Positions 61,976-64,000 of a stretch of 64,000 bases of DNA are shown piece by piece. Made by a program: the position numbers and the translations under genes. The stretch is from contig VWZL01005057.1 of assembly GCA_013396915.1 (NCBI GenBank), positions 62,001-126,000 on the forward strand, in the 5' to 3' direction. Numbering within the stretch: the first letter of the stretch is position 1; every line of letters starts with the position of its first letter. The notes under the pieces are model-generated. The model was not told the origin of the DNA and did no database searches. It saw only the letters and a program-made list of their open reading frames with translations. Origin of the DNA: Stercorarius parasiticus (lineage: Eukaryota; Chordata; Aves; Charadriiformes; Stercorariidae).

Positions 61976-64000
61976 TAATGTTCTCTTGTTGTTTAATAAG
62001 GGTAAATACATGAAATGTCCAAACAACCTCACCACCTCTGCTTTCCAGCATCTATATTTTTATGCTCCTTGAGTCTACTGGTCTCAGGACCAGCATTTGC
62101 TGGTAGAAAGATGTGTGGAGTTACCTAATGCCTAATTCAGTTGATTCTGGAATAGTTTTAAATAGTTCATCATTACCTAAGATTGCTCCTGGTAAAGTAA
62201 GCTGCCTTATAATGCAATACTTAAACTTTTAAAAGAACAAAAAGTAAAGAATAGTGTAATGATTAACAGTAGAACCTACAATCAGTTCTGACCAAATCCA
62301 TTTTTTAAAATGATTGCATGTACAGTATCTCTCAAACGCAATGAAAAGTGAACAAACTGTCAGTGTGAACCAAGAACTACACTTCACTTGCTGCAAATCT
62401 CAGTCATTAATGGGAAAAAGATAATGTATTATGGATGAACACCTAGCTAAAATAAATCTAAGCAATCCTTCAAACAGGTATTAAAGTTCATGACTCCTTT
62501 TTTTAAAAGTTATTTTCATTAAGACACATATCTAGAGGAAAGGAAATGCCTTTTTAGAAGGTCTCAGATTTACTCAGGCATACAAAGTTCTGAACATTAA
62601 GGGGAAAAAAAATCAGTTCCAAGTGACTGTTTTGGTTTGTACTGCTTTGTTCTGATAGCTCTAAGGCTTCCTAAGCCTTTGCTTGGAAAAGGGAGAGAAC
62701 TAGGTAGATCACAGAATTAAGCCCTTTTCTGGAAACTAATTGAGACTGGTGAGCCATGCAACCTATGTGTAGAAGCTACTGACTTCAGCTGGATCCAGGG
62801 ACCACCCCTTATTCAGAGACCCAATAAGCAATGTTAAGCCAGGGTTTATGAAGCCTCTGAGAAGATCTAAATCCTGCAAACTGATGAGCATTCTCTTACA
62901 TCAACGTTTTTAGCCTTTTGTTCTTTGGAGGCTAGTGACGCTGCTTAGACCTAAACATGCACTGTGTCCTTGTTGAGGACCAAGATGTTCAGTATCTTCT
63001 GAAACCAGGCTGAGATAAAATTTAGCAATAAGATTAATTTATTAATTACTTCCCTTTATATAATCACACACTGTCCACTAAGGAAACACAAGATTTTTCT
63101 CTTTTTAATTTAATATATCCTGGAGAATCTCACCTTCATAGACACACTAAAAACACATAAAATCAATTGAAATATCCTTACTTGAAAGGAGGAACATCTA
63201 ATATTTGAGTATAAAATGTTTAATCAAGAGAAACAGGTTTCATTTCAAAGGCTTTATAATCCGTGCTATCACCATACTAGGTAAACCAAAGCATATCCTA
63301 TGCAGAATTCGTATTATTGGTGTCCTGAAATAATACATCTGTTGTAATTTAATCCCACATCCTAACTAAAGAGCATGTGTATAACACACTAGACGGATTA
63401 CATGACAGACTACACTAAAAAACATCCTGGTCATACAGAAGACGAACCTAAGACATTATTTTGGGATCTGAAATGCTTTTCAAAAAAATCTTTTGTAGCC
63501 TTCCCACCCTTGGTTCTTCTTTGAAATGAAAGTAGTAATTAAGAATTCACCAAGTGAAAAGCAAAAAATATTACAAAATTTGGTACATTTTATTGGTTGT
63601 GCATTTTCACTAGAAAAGAAATTACCAATACAAGGGCATTGGTAAATTTCTTTCCCATTCCTGTTTGTTTATTAAGTCATAATATTAAAAAATGTCTAAG
63701 TGCAATAACTGCTATAGAATATTTGAGGATTTTTATTGTACTTCCATGGTACAAGTACTCATTTAATCCCAAAGCAATAGATTTGTTCCCTAACTAGATG
63801 ACTTGCCTCTGCAGACAAAAGAACCTGGAAAGACCACTGGTAATTGATTCACTCAAGTAGAAAACGAGACCATCAGAGGAAGCTTAACAGTGCGGGTAAA
63901 CATAAATCATTAAAAACAAACAAGCGTTCATATCTTATCAGTATAGGTTTTTCACTCCACATGTAAATTTGAGTTTTTCCTTGATTGAAAGTAAAGACCA
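61976..64000. other. Unique AT-rich DNA, no gene recognised
   Basis: About 2 kb up to the window edge with no recognised gene or repeat. The only open frame above 60 codons (63597-63797) is AT-rich and featureless. Confidence 0.5.

Noticed and set aside
1..64000. CRISPR arrays, bacterial operons, tRNA or rRNA genes
   Set aside because: No regularly spaced direct repeats, no operon-like gene packing, and no tRNA box or rRNA sequence recognised on either strand. All repeat evidence points to a bird nuclear genome.

Overview
This window looks like non-coding nuclear DNA from a bird, probably a neoavian. The evidence is the repeats: CR1 LINE copies ending in the typical ATTCTATG tail, and ERVL-type LTRs whose ends read TGTCATGGTTT or TGTCCTGGTTT. 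The sequence is AT-rich, with no convincing host exon, promoter, tRNA, rRNA or CRISPR array. It reads as a gene desert or a very long intron. Nearly all open frames are short, start at GTG or TTG as often as at ATG, and match nothing I recognise.

Layout. 1-8.4 kb: a CR1 3' end (132-295), then mostly unique DNA with a perfect 25-bp tandem duplication, a GC-richer block (4680-5125) and an unexplained stop-poor stretch (7395-8351). 8452-9152: a plus-strand solo LTR with a perfect 5-bp target duplication (GCCAT) and a tiny CR1 tail nested inside it. 17264-18021: a minus-strand solo LTR with a perfect 5-bp duplication (GTTAG). 23388-23742: an internal CR1 ORF2 piece. 24760-25155: another GC-rich block of unknown origin. 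28112-28440: a fossil of a Ty3/gypsy-type integrase core with the D-35-E spacing preserved. 28.5-45.3 kb: a long unique AT-rich stretch with microsatellites and a second perfect 25-bp duplication. 45331-45555: a CR1 3' end with intact tail. 46440-46570, 47115-47200 and 49725-50060: three strongly decayed old CR1-family pieces, all minus strand. 53030-53335: part of a minus-strand LTR. 58313-59436: the longest CR1 copy, minus strand, with a largely open C-terminal reverse transcriptase frame. 61510-61975: a CR1 endonuclease piece with a large internal deletion.

No genes work together here. What the window records is layered transposition: very old CR1-family pieces and the gypsy integrase, then younger CR1 copies and ERVL solo LTRs. 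The most unusual item is the gypsy-type integrase, because avian genomes are dominated by CR1 and endogenous retroviruses and Ty3/gypsy sequence is rare in them. I found no evidence of an intact, novel, functioning system. All family calls come from reading the sequence, without database searches.
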